DNA of 64,000 bases, from the NCBI GenBank assembly GCA_965246905.1, contig CBDFFZ010000014.1, forward strand, positions 310,001-374,000, read 5' to 3'. Within the stretch, counting starts at the first letter, position 1. Each line of letters opens with the position of its first letter. Shown here piece after piece: positions 17,346-26,174 of this stretch. The DNA is from UBA1952 sp965246905. Lineage in GTDB: Bacteria; Bacteroidota; Bacteroidia; Chitinophagales; Chitinophagaceae. The notes below the pieces were generated by a model. It saw nothing but the letters and a program-made list of their open reading frames with translations, was not told the origin of the DNA and did no database searches. The position numbers and the translations under genes were made by a program.

Positions 17346-17750
17346 ATGGGAATAATGAAGTCCACCGTGTTTTGCCTGCTAATCAGCAGCGCTTTTCTTG
17401 CCTGTGGGCAGGTAAATACCTCCAACAACGAAATACCGATGAGCGAACGAAAAAATTTTAGCTGGGCGGCATCCGTCACAGCGCCTACTGAGTATCCGAT
17501 TGAAATACATGCCGGTTACCTGGCCACATCCGAAAAGCCGATCTGCGCATTAGTAAATGGCGGGGTGGAAGACAACGGCTGGCAGGCCACCGGCAGCGGC
17601 GAAAGCGGCGGCAGGGGCATCCCATCGCAGCTTGCCCTTACCTGGGTATCCTACGCAGAGAAGAAGTTCTGGAAAATAGATACAGTCATTGACAGCGCTA
17701 AAATACTGGCCTCATTCAGGGAAGGTTTTATATATCGCGACAGGAACTGA
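17346..17750 (+). CDS. Truncated tandem copy of DUF2931 lipoprotein
   Basis: A 134-residue protein that repeats the first 40 percent of the preceding DUF2931 lipoprotein, including a signal with Cys20 (FLACGQVNT) and SYAEKKFWKIDT. Similarity stops after the codons for YRDR, where a stop codon follows at once. It starts one base after the stop of the full copy, with the same ATG context, so it looks like a 3'-truncated tandem duplicate. It could be a decaying remnant or a short immunity variant; its intact lipobox and open frame leave the second possible. Confidence 0.7.
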   Translation: MGIMKSTVFCLLISSAFLACGQVNTSNNEIPMSERKNFSWAASVTAPTEYPIEIHAGYLATSEKPICALVNGGVEDNGWQATGSGESGGRGIPSQLALTWVSYAEKKFWKIDTVIDSAKILASFREGFIYRDRN

Positions 17751-17773
17751 TTTATCAAATACACACCCCTTTA

Positions 17774-18667
17774 ATGAAATATCACTTCTTTTTTCTCCTA
17801 ACCCTTTTCTTCAAATTACCCGTTAGTCATGCCCAAACATGGGCTACCTACCCTGCTTCCCTCAACCCTGCAGATGAAATTTTTGTAAAAAACTATATAA
17901 ACCTATACCGCAATGGCCTTGTTAATCTTCAGAAAGATAAGAGCGTACCCATTCACTTCATAGAATATGTACTTATATCACAGGGTATTCCTAAAGAACT
18001 AAAAAACCTGGCGGTTACTGAATCTTATCTCAATAAATCCGTTGTTTCCGGGGCCGGCGCGGCAGGCCCCTGGCAATTTATGCCGCAAACCGCCATTGGG
18101 TACGGGCTTCGGGTAGATACCGCCTTGGACGAACGCTTCGATGTATATAAAAGCACCTATGCCGCAGCCAAAATTCTTAAAGAGCTCTACAGGCATTTCG
18201 GCGACTGGAACCTCGTAGTTGCAGCCTACAGCTGCGGGCCCGGTGCAGTTGATAAAGCAATTACAAAAGCCGGCAGCCGCACATTCTGGGATGTTGAGCC
18301 CTACCTGCCACTGGAAACCCGGAACCATGTGAAAAAATTTATCAGTACTACTCATGTGCTTGATAATAAAACCATATCCCCGTGGCAGCCTGCCGATAAA
18401 GCAATGCCGGATTCTGCTCATCTTGCCAAAGCCGGCTTCGCTCTATGCTATGTACCGGCTGGCTACCGGCTACAGGAGGTAGCCGCAAAGCTTTTACTAC
18501 CCAATGAAAAAGTAGCGGAATGGAACCCGCTATTTAACAAACAGATAAGCGAGCGCGGCTATTTTTGGCTAATATTGCCGGTAGGCAGGATGCCCGACTT
18601 CCTGCTCTACCGAAACGAAATTTTAGCATCATCCATCAGGCAGTCTATGCTGGAAGACAGCAAGTAA
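17774..18667 (+). CDS. Lytic transglycosylase (SLT domain), T6SS-linked
   Basis: A 297-residue exported protein (signal peptide ending SHAQ near residue 21) with an MltD/Slt-type goose-lysozyme fold. The catalytic Glu is Glu83 in LAVTESYLNK, followed by the family motifs GAAGPWQFMPQTA and NLVVAAYSCGPG. The C-terminal 80 residues resemble a degenerate LysM-like segment (GYRLQEVAAKLLLPNEKVAEWNP). It cleaves peptidoglycan glycan strands. Placed between the immunity genes and tssE, it probably opens the cell wall locally for T6SS assembly, as housekeeping transglycosylases do in other T6SSs; an effector role is less likely because it has its own signal peptide. Confidence 0.85.
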   Translation: MKYHFFFLLTLFFKLPVSHAQTWATYPASLNPADEIFVKNYINLYRNGLVNLQKDKSVPIHFIEYVLISQGIPKELKNLAVTESYLNKSVVSGAGAAGPWQFMPQTAIGYGLRVDTALDERFDVYKSTYAAAKILKELYRHFGDWNLVVAAYSCGPGAVDKAITKAGSRTFWDVEPYLPLETRNHVKKFISTTHVLDNKTISPWQPADKAMPDSAHLAKAGFALCYVPAGYRLQEVAAKLLLPNEKVAEWNPLFNKQISERGYFWLILPVGRMPDFLLYRNEILASSIRQSMLEDSK

Positions 18668-18688
18668 GCCTGATAAAGCAGAACCCCT

Positions 18689-19117
18689 ATGTATTATAAA
18701 TTCCCTTTCGATTTCGGAGCGGTTTTAGATGGCAACGACCTGCCCATCTGTAGCGAGGCGGAAAGCATTGCCCAACATATACAGCTCCTCATCACCACCA
18801 AATTTGGCGAAAACCGCTATGACGCGGAATATGGGAATGAGATATGGGAGATAGAGTTTGACAACGGCATCAATGCAGGCATATGGGAGGAAAGCTTTGA
18901 GCAGTCCGTACTTCATGCAGTAGTAGCCTATGAGCAGCGCATTGAAAAGATAACCGTAAAAATCCATACGGAGCTGGTGGAAAAAACCTGGCCCCTGAAA
19001 AAGTACACTGAAATAAAAAATAAGGTAACCATCCTGCTCTACGCTACCCTGATCGAATCCGGCGAGCCTTTCAGCTTTAAGTCAGTACTGTTCCTGAGCC
19101 CTATGTCTATAGATTAG
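18689..19117 (+). CDS. tssE: T6SS baseplate protein TssE (gp25-like)
   Basis: A 142-residue protein of the GPW/gp25 family, the baseplate subunit that starts sheath polymerisation. The N-terminal SIAQHIQLLITTKFGENRYDAEYGNEIWE contains the 'GENRYDAEYG' version of the gp25 motif. No signal peptide. It starts 22 bases after the transglycosylase stop and is followed by tssF after a 54-base gap, the usual tssE-tssF pairing. Confidence 0.88.
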   Translation: MYYKFPFDFGAVLDGNDLPICSEAESIAQHIQLLITTKFGENRYDAEYGNEIWEIEFDNGINAGIWEESFEQSVLHAVVAYEQRIEKITVKIHTELVEKTWPLKKYTEIKNKVTILLYATLIESGEPFSFKSVLFLSPMSID

Positions 19118-19171
19118 GCAGGTACCGGCTTTCCGCGTCATTTTTCCCTTCCCTTTTATACCCCTTTGTTT

Positions 19172-21049
19172 ATGAGCGTACAGCTATACAATCAATTCAC
19201 GAAAGAGGCGATCAAAGCACGCATGATGCAGAACGCCGCCAACCTTTGGGGCGTAAAAAATCCGCAGGCACTCGACCCATTTGTGCGGCTGCTGGTAGAG
19301 GCCTTCAGCATAGAGCTGTACCGTGCGGCCAATGAATCGCAGAATATAGAAGGCCGCATTCTGGATAAGATTGCCGGGCTGCTTACGCCCAACCTGCTTA
19401 CTATGCCGCAACCTGCGCACGGCATTATGCAGGCCATGCCCGCGGAGCCAGTGCATACACTCAACTCCCTGGTACATTTCTTTACTACCCTGCGCATTGC
19501 CAGCAAGGCAGGCGGACTGCCCGACGAAAATGTGGATGTTAATTTTACCTCAGTAGATCATCTAAAGCTTACCAAAGCAAATGTGGCCTACATAGCTACC
19601 GGCTACCAGCTTTTTGCTATCGACCATGAAACCGGCAACAAGCAACCCTTGCTAAGAACTCCTACTGCTTTGCCCTGGGCTACCTGCTATATAGGCATAG
19701 AAGCCGATAAGGCAGTAGAGAATCTGGAAGGCACACCGTTTTACTTTGAGTTTGGCTCATTCGGCACCCAACCCTGGGTGTACCAGCTTTTGCCGCTGAT
19801 TGCGCTAAACGTGAATGCCCGTCCGATTCCGGTGTTGCCGGGCCTGCAATATATATCTGTACCAGATAGCGCTACGCAGGAAGAGCAGCTTTTTCGCGAC
19901 CACGATATGATGAAGCAGCTTACCAACCAGGTAAAAATCGTGTATCAACATAAATTTCTCACTTTAGGCGATTGTCCGGTAGTTACAGAACAGGAAGCTG
20001 CGCCTGCTTTTCCTAAGGCTTTAATGCAAAGCTTTGATGGGGGTGTACTGCTGCAAAAGGCAGGCAGGCAGGTTGTGTGGATGGAATTAAAATTCCCGGC
20101 CAATTTCACGTACAGCATACTGGAGGATCTTTCGATTAGCATTAATGCCTTTCCTGTTTTAAACCGGTCGCTCACCTTGAGCAATTATAGTTATAAAGCG
20201 CTGAATAACATCCTTCCAATGCGCACCGCTTCCCATGAGCATTTCCTGAGCGTTCATGAAGTAACTGATGGCCACGACCGGAAATTTACCGAAATACCCT
20301 TCAACCGCTCACTGCAATATGGTAAGGGCTATTTTTCGCTGAGGCAGGGCGGTGCAGAGCGGTTTGATGAGCGTACGGCGCAGGATATGGTAAACTATCT
20401 ACTGGAGCTCACCCGCGATGAAGTAGCTGCCTTCTCATCTATAAACCAGGATTTTTTAGTAGGCACACTAAAGGACCTTTCAAAGCATTTGCGCCTGCTG
20501 CATAATAAAGCAGGCAAGATAGAGGCCAATATCAGGCAGGTGCCTTCTTACCTGGTTGTAGAGCCTTTTGATGAGGAAGATAATCTTGAAGTAGCATATT
20601 GGTCTTCCCAAAGCGACCTCGCTAATAACCTTCGTGGCGGTACGCTCTTCCAGACAAAAAACAGCTCCGATCTGCTTCCAAAAAGCATCCTTCTGCTATC
20701 CAATACGTACGGTGGCCGGGAAAAGCTGCAATCCGGCGAAAAGCTCGATGCTTACCGCTATGTGCTGGGCAGCCGCGACAGGCTCGTAACGAATGAAGAC
20801 ATCCGCAGCTTTTGCCGCTTTGAGCTTGGTGATAAGCTTAAAACGGTGGTCTTTAGGAAAGGGCTCGCTCCAGCTCATCATCCTAAGCAAGGCTACGTGC
20901 GCACCCTCGATGTTGTGCTTATCCCCAACCGATATGAAGATTTTGATGAGGCGGGATGGACTTATATGGCGCAGACGCTGCTGGCTAAAATTATTGCCAG
21001 CAGCCCTGATGGAGTCAATTACAGGGTAATGGCTGAAAAAGGAAGCTAA
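19172..21049 (+). CDS. tssF: T6SS baseplate protein TssF
   Basis: A 625-residue protein of the TssF/VasA family, Bacteroidota type. Diagnostic parts are the N-terminal MQNAANLWGVKNP and DPFVRLLVEAFSIELYRAAN, the early GLLTPNLLTMPQPAHGI, and the C-terminal FELGDKLKTVVFRKGLAPAHHP. TssF pairs with TssG at the centre of the baseplate wedge around VgrG. The Met at 19172 (MSVQLYNQF) is chosen over a TTG two codons upstream. Its stop overlaps the stop of the opposing tssR gene (shared ctaa), so there is no room for a terminator between them. Confidence 0.9.
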   Translation: MSVQLYNQFTKEAIKARMMQNAANLWGVKNPQALDPFVRLLVEAFSIELYRAANESQNIEGRILDKIAGLLTPNLLTMPQPAHGIMQAMPAEPVHTLNSLVHFFTTLRIASKAGGLPDENVDVNFTSVDHLKLTKANVAYIATGYQLFAIDHETGNKQPLLRTPTALPWATCYIGIEADKAVENLEGTPFYFEFGSFGTQPWVYQLLPLIALNVNARPIPVLPGLQYISVPDSATQEEQLFRDHDMMKQLTNQVKIVYQHKFLTLGDCPVVTEQEAAPAFPKALMQSFDGGVLLQKAGRQVVWMELKFPANFTYSILEDLSISINAFPVLNRSLTLSNYSYKALNNILPMRTASHEHFLSVHEVTDGHDRKFTEIPFNRSLQYGKGYFSLRQGGAERFDERTAQDMVNYLLELTRDEVAAFSSINQDFLVGTLKDLSKHLRLLHNKAGKIEANIRQVPSYLVVEPFDEEDNLEVAYWSSQSDLANNLRGGTLFQTKNSSDLLPKSILLLSNTYGGREKLQSGEKLDAYRYVLGSRDRLVTNEDIRSFCRFELGDKLKTVVFRKGLAPAHHPKQGYVRTLDVVLIPNRYEDFDEAGWTYMAQTLLAKIIASSPDGVNYRVMAEKGS

Positions 21050-23466
21050 AAAAGCGACTTATTATCCAGCAGGTAATAAGCCTGCCCGTTATTGAAGAAC
21101 CGGTGGCTCATGCTGTTGGCGTTTTGCTGCATCCATAAAGCCGTTTTTTTGCATTGAGCTAAAAATAGCAGCGCCTCTTTCTTGCTTTTACCCGCACTTT
21201 TAATCATGCGCAGCTCAGTAATGTTCCATAACGGATTCACCGATTTATAGCCTGTGAGCCATTCCAGCACTTCCGCGAGGCTTAGCCGGCTGATGCGCTC
21301 ATCCACCTCAATATTTTTTCTATTAAGGTAGCTGTTCACTACGCCGTGCAGATGCCGGTAGATGCGCCGCCGGCTTTCATTTGTATAATCCCTTTCACCT
21401 CCAAGGTCAAAAAGCGCGCGGATCATCTGCTCGTATTCATCTACAGAGAGCAGCACACCAAAGGTTACATTATTCAGAGAATCCTGTAGGTTGTCTTTGT
21501 AAATTACCCAACCCGATATCGTAAAAGGCCTCCCCCGGAAGGGTACCGCTTTTAAAAAGCTCAGTGGCAGATAGCCTGTATCTACCGAAGTATAATAAAA
21601 CCGGTACGGGTCGAGAATGCGCGTATTCCGGATGCCAATGGTATTGAAAAAACGATACAGCGATGCTTCAACACGTTCATTATCCATGTAAAGCTTTTGC
21701 ATCAGGCTATCCAGCTGCCGCTCTAAAAAAAATGGCTGCATGATCTCGCCTTTACCTGGAAATAATACATAGCCCTGGGTCATAGACCGGGCAGGAAAAT
21801 CGAGAAAGTAAACGCCTGAATCTCCTTTGGCGAGCGAGAAAGAAGGATTGCTCAGCACATCATTCAGATCCACCAACTTTTCCTTCTTGAGCTCGGAAAT
21901 ATTCAAAGCAGATTTGAGGACAAGATTTTTAGTCTGTATCACAAAATCATTATAGGAAGGATGCGGAATACTGTGCGTCTGAAATACCAGCATTCTGGCC
22001 CGCACATAGCTCAGCCGGCTAATTACATCGGCATAGGTAATGCTTCCATCCATATTATTGCCAGCGGCGCCAATGAGCAGGATAATATTATTCTCATCCT
22101 TATGCGCTGCCAGGAGCCTGGTGGCTTCCATCATGCCTGAAAACATGGCTTGGGCAATGGTATCATTATTACATGCGGCTACTTCCTGCTGCCGCTCATA
22201 GAAGTATTTGACCACCTCTCCATACTTGCCTGTAAGCGGCAATGTGCTGGTGCGGCAGCTGCCGGCAAGGTTATCTTTATATACCACTGCCCCATAATTA
22301 AAGTCCCGGAAGGTGCGCGAAGTATCAAAGAGCATTTCCAGATTTTGCAGGATAGTCAGCACATTGGGCAGGTACCTGCTGTTTTCGCGGCCACCATCCA
22401 TTACAAACACAATATTGGTTTTATGCTGGCTTTTTATTATGTGCAGGAAATCTGCAAATCGTATCTTATTTCCTAAAACATTGATTACCTCGTTCTGGCT
22501 CCGGTCGAGCACATCTGCAAGTATGGCTGTCTTTATAAGGCTGGAACTGTCTGTAAGATCTTTAATGCTTTGCACCGGATAAATGTTCTCTACCGGATTG
22601 GGCGAAGCCATGTCTGAATCTGCATAATAAAACGGTTTTGCGCCTGCCACGGCATTGATTGCCACAGATGAATCGGCATAAAAGGAAAGCGGCTGCTTGG
22701 ATGATGAGCCATTAGCATTGCCGGCAGTTAAATAAAGCCTTGTTCCCCATAGCTTCACCACATCTTTAGAAACCCATCCACAAATTGCAGTTGCCCGGCT
22801 ATCCACTGTAAACTGTGCAGTGCGCCCGAGCAGATATTGCCTGCCATCGTCCGATTGCTTGAAGATGTAGAAAAGGTTTTCCAGGCCGCATTTACCTGCA
22901 ATGTCTTTAAGAGAAGGCCCGGAATAGAGCAGCAGGGAATCGCCGGATACATAACGGGGCAAGGCGGAAAATAGCTGCTCATTCTTAAAACCGGTAAGTG
23001 CCTTGATGTAAAATTTAGTAGTGTTTTCTTTTAATGCGGTACGCCATAGCAGTAGCCTGCTGCTATGTATCCAGCCGAGATAATCAGCGCTTTTGCGGTC
23101 AATTTTTCCTTTAGCGCCTTGTTTAATGAGTTTAGGGTCATACCTCACCAACTCCATATAATCTCCGCTCTTCCCAATTACATAACAAGGCTCCATGAAT
23201 GGCAGCGCTTTAAGCTGTACTTCGCTGCCGGGCTTTTTATAGGTATAGTTCGCTGCGCGATCCGAGAAAACCATCCAGCGCTCCTGCTCATTGAAGAAGC
23301 CTTCCTGCAATGCTATCTCCTCATCTTCCAGCCGGTAGCTCTTATTGGCGGGCGTAAGTTTTACACGCGTTTTTTTATGGAAGATGTTCAGGCTTAATTG
23401 CGCATGGACATCTGCCAACGGCAAAAATAAAACCAGCAACAGGGCAGTCAAATAGCTATGCTTCAT
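21046..23466 (-). CDS. tssR: T6SS membrane-complex protein TssR
   Basis: An 806-residue exported protein (signal MKHSYLTALLLVLFLPLADVHA). It resembles TssR, a large Bacteroidota-specific component of the T6SS membrane complex. The central part (about residues 335-500) resembles a von Willebrand A fold with TNIVFVMDGGRENSRYLPN, which lacks a full MIDAS (DxSxS) and so may not bind metal. N-terminal SH3-like beta segments precede it. Last gene of a four-gene leftward operon, 11 bases after the PKD-domain gene. The name rests on size, export, the VWA-like region and context. Confidence 0.8.
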   Translation of the reverse strand: MKHSYLTALLLVLFLPLADVHAQLSLNIFHKKTRVKLTPANKSYRLEDEEIALQEGFFNEQERWMVFSDRAANYTYKKPGSEVQLKALPFMEPCYVIGKSGDYMELVRYDPKLIKQGAKGKIDRKSADYLGWIHSSRLLLWRTALKENTTKFYIKALTGFKNEQLFSALPRYVSGDSLLLYSGPSLKDIAGKCGLENLFYIFKQSDDGRQYLLGRTAQFTVDSRATAICGWVSKDVVKLWGTRLYLTAGNANGSSSKQPLSFYADSSVAINAVAGAKPFYYADSDMASPNPVENIYPVQSIKDLTDSSSLIKTAILADVLDRSQNEVINVLGNKIRFADFLHIIKSQHKTNIVFVMDGGRENSRYLPNVLTILQNLEMLFDTSRTFRDFNYGAVVYKDNLAGSCRTSTLPLTGKYGEVVKYFYERQQEVAACNNDTIAQAMFSGMMEATRLLAAHKDENNIILLIGAAGNNMDGSITYADVISRLSYVRARMLVFQTHSIPHPSYNDFVIQTKNLVLKSALNISELKKEKLVDLNDVLSNPSFSLAKGDSGVYFLDFPARSMTQGYVLFPGKGEIMQPFFLERQLDSLMQKLYMDNERVEASLYRFFNTIGIRNTRILDPYRFYYTSVDTGYLPLSFLKAVPFRGRPFTISGWVIYKDNLQDSLNNVTFGVLLSVDEYEQMIRALFDLGGERDYTNESRRRIYRHLHGVVNSYLNRKNIEVDERISRLSLAEVLEWLTGYKSVNPLWNITELRMIKSAGKSKKEALLFLAQCKKTALWMQQNANSMSHRFFNNGQAYYLLDNKSLF

Positions 23467-23477
23467 GGGTTGCTTTA

Positions 23478-24401
23478 TCAGTTCTTCACCTGTTTTACTT
23501 CTACAACCCGCATACATTTCAGATCCGGCTGCGGGGTAAGCTTTACTGTTTGTATTACTACGCCTTCATCAAATTGGAGGCCCAGGCAGTAGCTGTTAAA
23601 ATCATTGATCTTCTCACCAATTTTAATCACTGATTTTTCATTCCTGCAGAGGTATTTATTGAGCAGGTAGTAATAATGGGTATTGAAGCTGTTGCCGTTG
23701 GCTATCTGCTGGAGATGGTATTTAAAGTCATCCTCGTACTGACGGTACATATCGTCGATGCTGAAGGTGTCTTTATCACCGGTGAAGGAAGGCAGAATGG
23801 TTATTTTATGACGGGTAGGATATTCGCTGTTATTGGTATAAAGCAGGATGGTATAGTCGCCCGGCTGCTGATAGGCATATTGTACAAAGGGCTCTTTAGC
23901 ATCGATATAGCTTGTTTCCCCAAACTTCCAGCGGTACTGACTGGTGCCTGTGCCCCGGGCCCGGAAAACGAGGTTCTCGAGCTGCATACCCTGCGTTGGG
24001 CCCTCAATAGTAATAACAGAATCCTGCAGCGGCACAATCGGAGCAACCGGTGTTACCGTTACAAAAAAAGTATCCGTAAACTTATTGTTGATGCCAAGCC
24101 GGATGATATAGTTGCCGGGGGTACTGTAACGGTGGTATCCCTGGGCAGAAAAAGATTGGGTATTATCGCCAAAGTTCCAGCGTCGGTCTTTAGCAAATTC
24201 GGTAGCATCTTTAAAGAAAAGACTGTCGCTGGTACTGAGTACATGCGTGGAAATAGCCGCCCGGATATCATTAGACCCTGGCATAAGCCGCCTGATGCCG
24301 ATAATGGCCAGCATCACAAGCGCCGCCGTTAATAAAGTAATGAGCACGATTTTGAGGGTATTGCGGTTCCGCAGGCCGGAATCGGCACTTGTTTGCTCCA
24401 T
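23478..24401 (-). CDS. T6SS-locus membrane protein with PKD domains
   Basis: A 307-residue protein with a short cytoplasmic N-terminus, one membrane helix (about residues 17-38) and a periplasmic part containing two PKD-type beta sandwiches, visible as RRWNFGDNTQ...GYHRYSTPGNY and YRWKFGETSY...YAYQQPGDYT. The C-terminal 90 residues are helical, with DDMYRQYEDDFKYHL. Such proteins are found beside tssO and tssR in Bacteroidota T6SS loci and belong to the inner-membrane complex; which of the P, Q or N labels applies I cannot tell. It starts 6 bases after the upstream gene ends. Confidence 0.7.
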   Translation of the reverse strand: MEQTSADSGLRNRNTLKIVLITLLTAALVMLAIIGIRRLMPGSNDIRAAISTHVLSTSDSLFFKDATEFAKDRRWNFGDNTQSFSAQGYHRYSTPGNYIIRLGINNKFTDTFFVTVTPVAPIVPLQDSVITIEGPTQGMQLENLVFRARGTGTSQYRWKFGETSYIDAKEPFVQYAYQQPGDYTILLYTNNSEYPTRHKITILPSFTGDKDTFSIDDMYRQYEDDFKYHLQQIANGNSFNTHYYYLLNKYLCRNEKSVIKIGEKINDFNSYCLGLQFDEGVVIQTVKLTPQPDLKCMRVVEVKQVKN

Positions 24402-24407
24402 AACCCG

Positions 24408-24929
24408 TTAATTTTTTGCAGCCTGAGCCGTTTTTATCTGATTCATTACTGCTTCCCGGTCTTTATAGCCTACCTCGCATTCATTAAGCTGCTGCTGGAA
24501 CCGCTGAATGTTTTCGGCCTTTTTCCGATACACCAGCATGTCTTCAAAATAGAGTTTCGCAAACAGCGCCATTTGGTGAAAGTTGATGAAACGCGGGTCT
24601 TTAGCCGGGAGGTTTTCGTAATAGCTGTTCAGTATATTTATCTGGCTTTTCAGGTCTGTTTCTGCGATAGCGCTCGGAGGCGAGGTTTGGAGCGCTTTTA
24701 TCCGTGAGCAGATGGTATCATAAAAAGGAACACCTTCGTTCTGCACTACAAGGAATTCTCTGTCTTTTACCTGGTAGGCCTGGTAGCTTTGCGATATTCC
24801 GAAAACCACTTTGCTGCTTTTGCGGAAAATGATCCAGATAAGAAGACTCAATACAATTAAGAATAAAATAAGCAGGTAAAGAAAGTAGTGCCGTTTTTCG
24901 CGCCTGCTGAGCGTGCCGGATTGTTTCAT
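24408..24929 (-). CDS. T6SS-locus small membrane protein (TssP-like candidate)
   Basis: A 173-residue protein with a basic N-terminus, one membrane helix (about residues 15-35, YLLILFLIVLSLLIWIIF) and a periplasmic region predicted to be helical and coiled, including FQQQLNECEVGYKDREAVMNQI. Topology and size match the second small single-pass protein coded with TssO in Bacteroidota T6SSs, so TssP is the likeliest label. It starts 7 bases after the tssO stop, as part of the same operon. Confidence 0.6.
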   Translation of the reverse strand: MKQSGTLSRREKRHYFLYLLILFLIVLSLLIWIIFRKSSKVVFGISQSYQAYQVKDREFLVVQNEGVPFYDTICSRIKALQTSPPSAIAETDLKSQINILNSYYENLPAKDPRFINFHQMALFAKLYFEDMLVYRKKAENIQRFQQQLNECEVGYKDREAVMNQIKTAQAAKN

Positions 24930-24936
24930 ATATTAT

Positions 24937-25440
24937 TTAATTATCCGTAATCTTGGTCTTTTCGAAAATCGTTTGCCGGATGCGCTTGTTTTTACTCATG
25001 CAGGTCAGCAAATCATTGCGCAGCATATTTTCGCTGTTCTCAATACGCACAATACTGTCTTTTAAGAAAAGTGCAGGATTCAGGTTGTTTACAAGATGCG
25101 CATAGGTGGCAAATTTGCCAGCACTATCCTTCCCAATGAGCAGTTGTATTTCGAGCTTATTATTTGAGATCATATCTTCTACGTATAGATAATTGTTCAC
25201 TTTCGCCGCACTCACATAGGTAAGCTGTGTGTATAAAGAGTCAATTTTATCGCTGAGCGTAATCTGCTTGTTATACATTTCCCGGTATTCCTGCTCTTTG
25301 GCAATGGATGTCTTTTGTTGCTCGCCGGCCGTCCAAACCATAAAATAAACAGGCAGTAAGGCAAAGAATAGCAGCACTATAAACAGGAGCCAGAAGCTTA
25401 GACTCTTTATCCTGATTTCGTTTTGATTGAGGGGGGACAT
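24937..25440 (-). CDS. tssO: T6SS membrane-complex protein TssO
   Basis: A 167-residue protein with one membrane helix (about residues 12-35, LSFWLLFIVLLFFALLPVYF) and a periplasmic coiled-coil region (QQKTSIAKEQEYREMYNKQI, then SDKIDSLYTQL). This is the pattern of TssO, an inner-membrane component that replaces TssJLM functions in subtype iii systems. The Met at 25440 (MSPLNQNEIR) is preferred over one six codons upstream, since homologues begin with a short polar segment before the helix. First gene of the leftward tssO-tssR operon. Confidence 0.72.
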   Translation of the reverse strand: MSPLNQNEIRIKSLSFWLLFIVLLFFALLPVYFMVWTAGEQQKTSIAKEQEYREMYNKQITLSDKIDSLYTQLTYVSAAKVNNYLYVEDMISNNKLEIQLLIGKDSAGKFATYAHLVNNLNPALFLKDSIVRIENSENMLRNDLLTCMSKNKRIRQTIFEKTKITDN

Positions 25441-25821
25441 ATAGGCCAATAAGCGCACAAATTTAGGGATTTCAATAATAAAATGATGATTTTTAATGAA
25501 TAATTCTTTATAATAAAATTATTATAAAGAATTATTTTTCTATTTAGTTATTTTTTAATTTAAAATTATTTGTCAATATTGTGCGGGGGTTCAATGAGTA
25601 GCCTTGTGTATGCTTGGGGTAGGAAATACATCGTATAGGCGCGAGTGTTGCTCACTAAGCTCAAGAAAGCAGCACTCCCTTTTTTCGATACGTTGTAAAA
25701 TCCGGTTGCCAAACCCAATGCAAAGCTTGCCCGCAGTAACAACGACACGCAACGGTATGCCATGTAGCCTCAACCTAACTCCAAAGAGCCAATGCGCAAA
25801 ATAAAAATGTTCGCCGGTTAG
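25441..25821. other. Intergenic region upstream of the tssO operon
   Basis: No convincing gene. It contains a perfect 18-bp inverted repeat (25499-25516 and 25519-25536, two-base loop) about 60 bases before the tssO start, described separately. The next 280 bases hold only short open frames with no recognisable similarity, consistent with decayed sequence running into the kinase fragment. Confidence 0.5.
25499..25536. promoter_or_regulatory. Perfect 18-bp AT-rich inverted repeat upstream of tssO
   Basis: Arms aataattctttataataa and its exact complement are separated by two A residues. Position upstream of the tssO operon suggests an operator or, with the adjoining T run (25535-25539), a terminator of rightward transcription. 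AT content is nearly complete, so as RNA the hairpin would be weak, which favours a DNA-binding role. Confidence 0.5.
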
Positions 25822-25977
25822 TTGGGGCTTGAAATAGTCAACCAGCTGTTTGATTCCGGCAAAGTATATTTAACCAAAGTGCATAGCGCAGCCAACCGCA
25901 TGTTTACGATAATAAATAGTGTATTGGCTTACTCAACCATCAATGGCCCGGCGGGACAATATGTGCGGGAGGCGTAG
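25822..25977 (+). pseudogene. Histidine kinase remnant (DHp helix fragment)
   Basis: A 52-codon open fragment reads YLTKVHSAANRMFTIINSVL followed by AYSTING, the second part of the dimerisation helix pair of sensor histidine kinases ('YLxKIxxAxxRMxxLIxxLLxYS'). The phosphorylated His, the sensor and the ATPase domain are missing and stop codons flank it. It is best read as a decayed fragment. Confidence 0.4.
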
Positions 25978-26174
25978 ATAACGAAGGGCTAAGTGCATCA
26001 TTACTTTGCCAACACAGCAATGGGCAATAAAAAATGGCTTTTACTGGCGTCTCTTTAATTACTGATCCAAAAAGGGTAAAATTATCCATCCATTTGCGCC
26101 CATTGTCCATTTTCCAGGCTGGTTAGCTGAGCCACCTTTGCCTTGTCAATAACGACAAATTAAAGCAAACCAAA

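Noticed and set aside
36..25440. Extracellular contractile injection system or phage tail instead of T6SS
   Set aside because: The presence of ClpV, Hcp-type TssD, TssO and TssR and lack of baseplate-to-tail fibre genes fits T6SS subtype iii.
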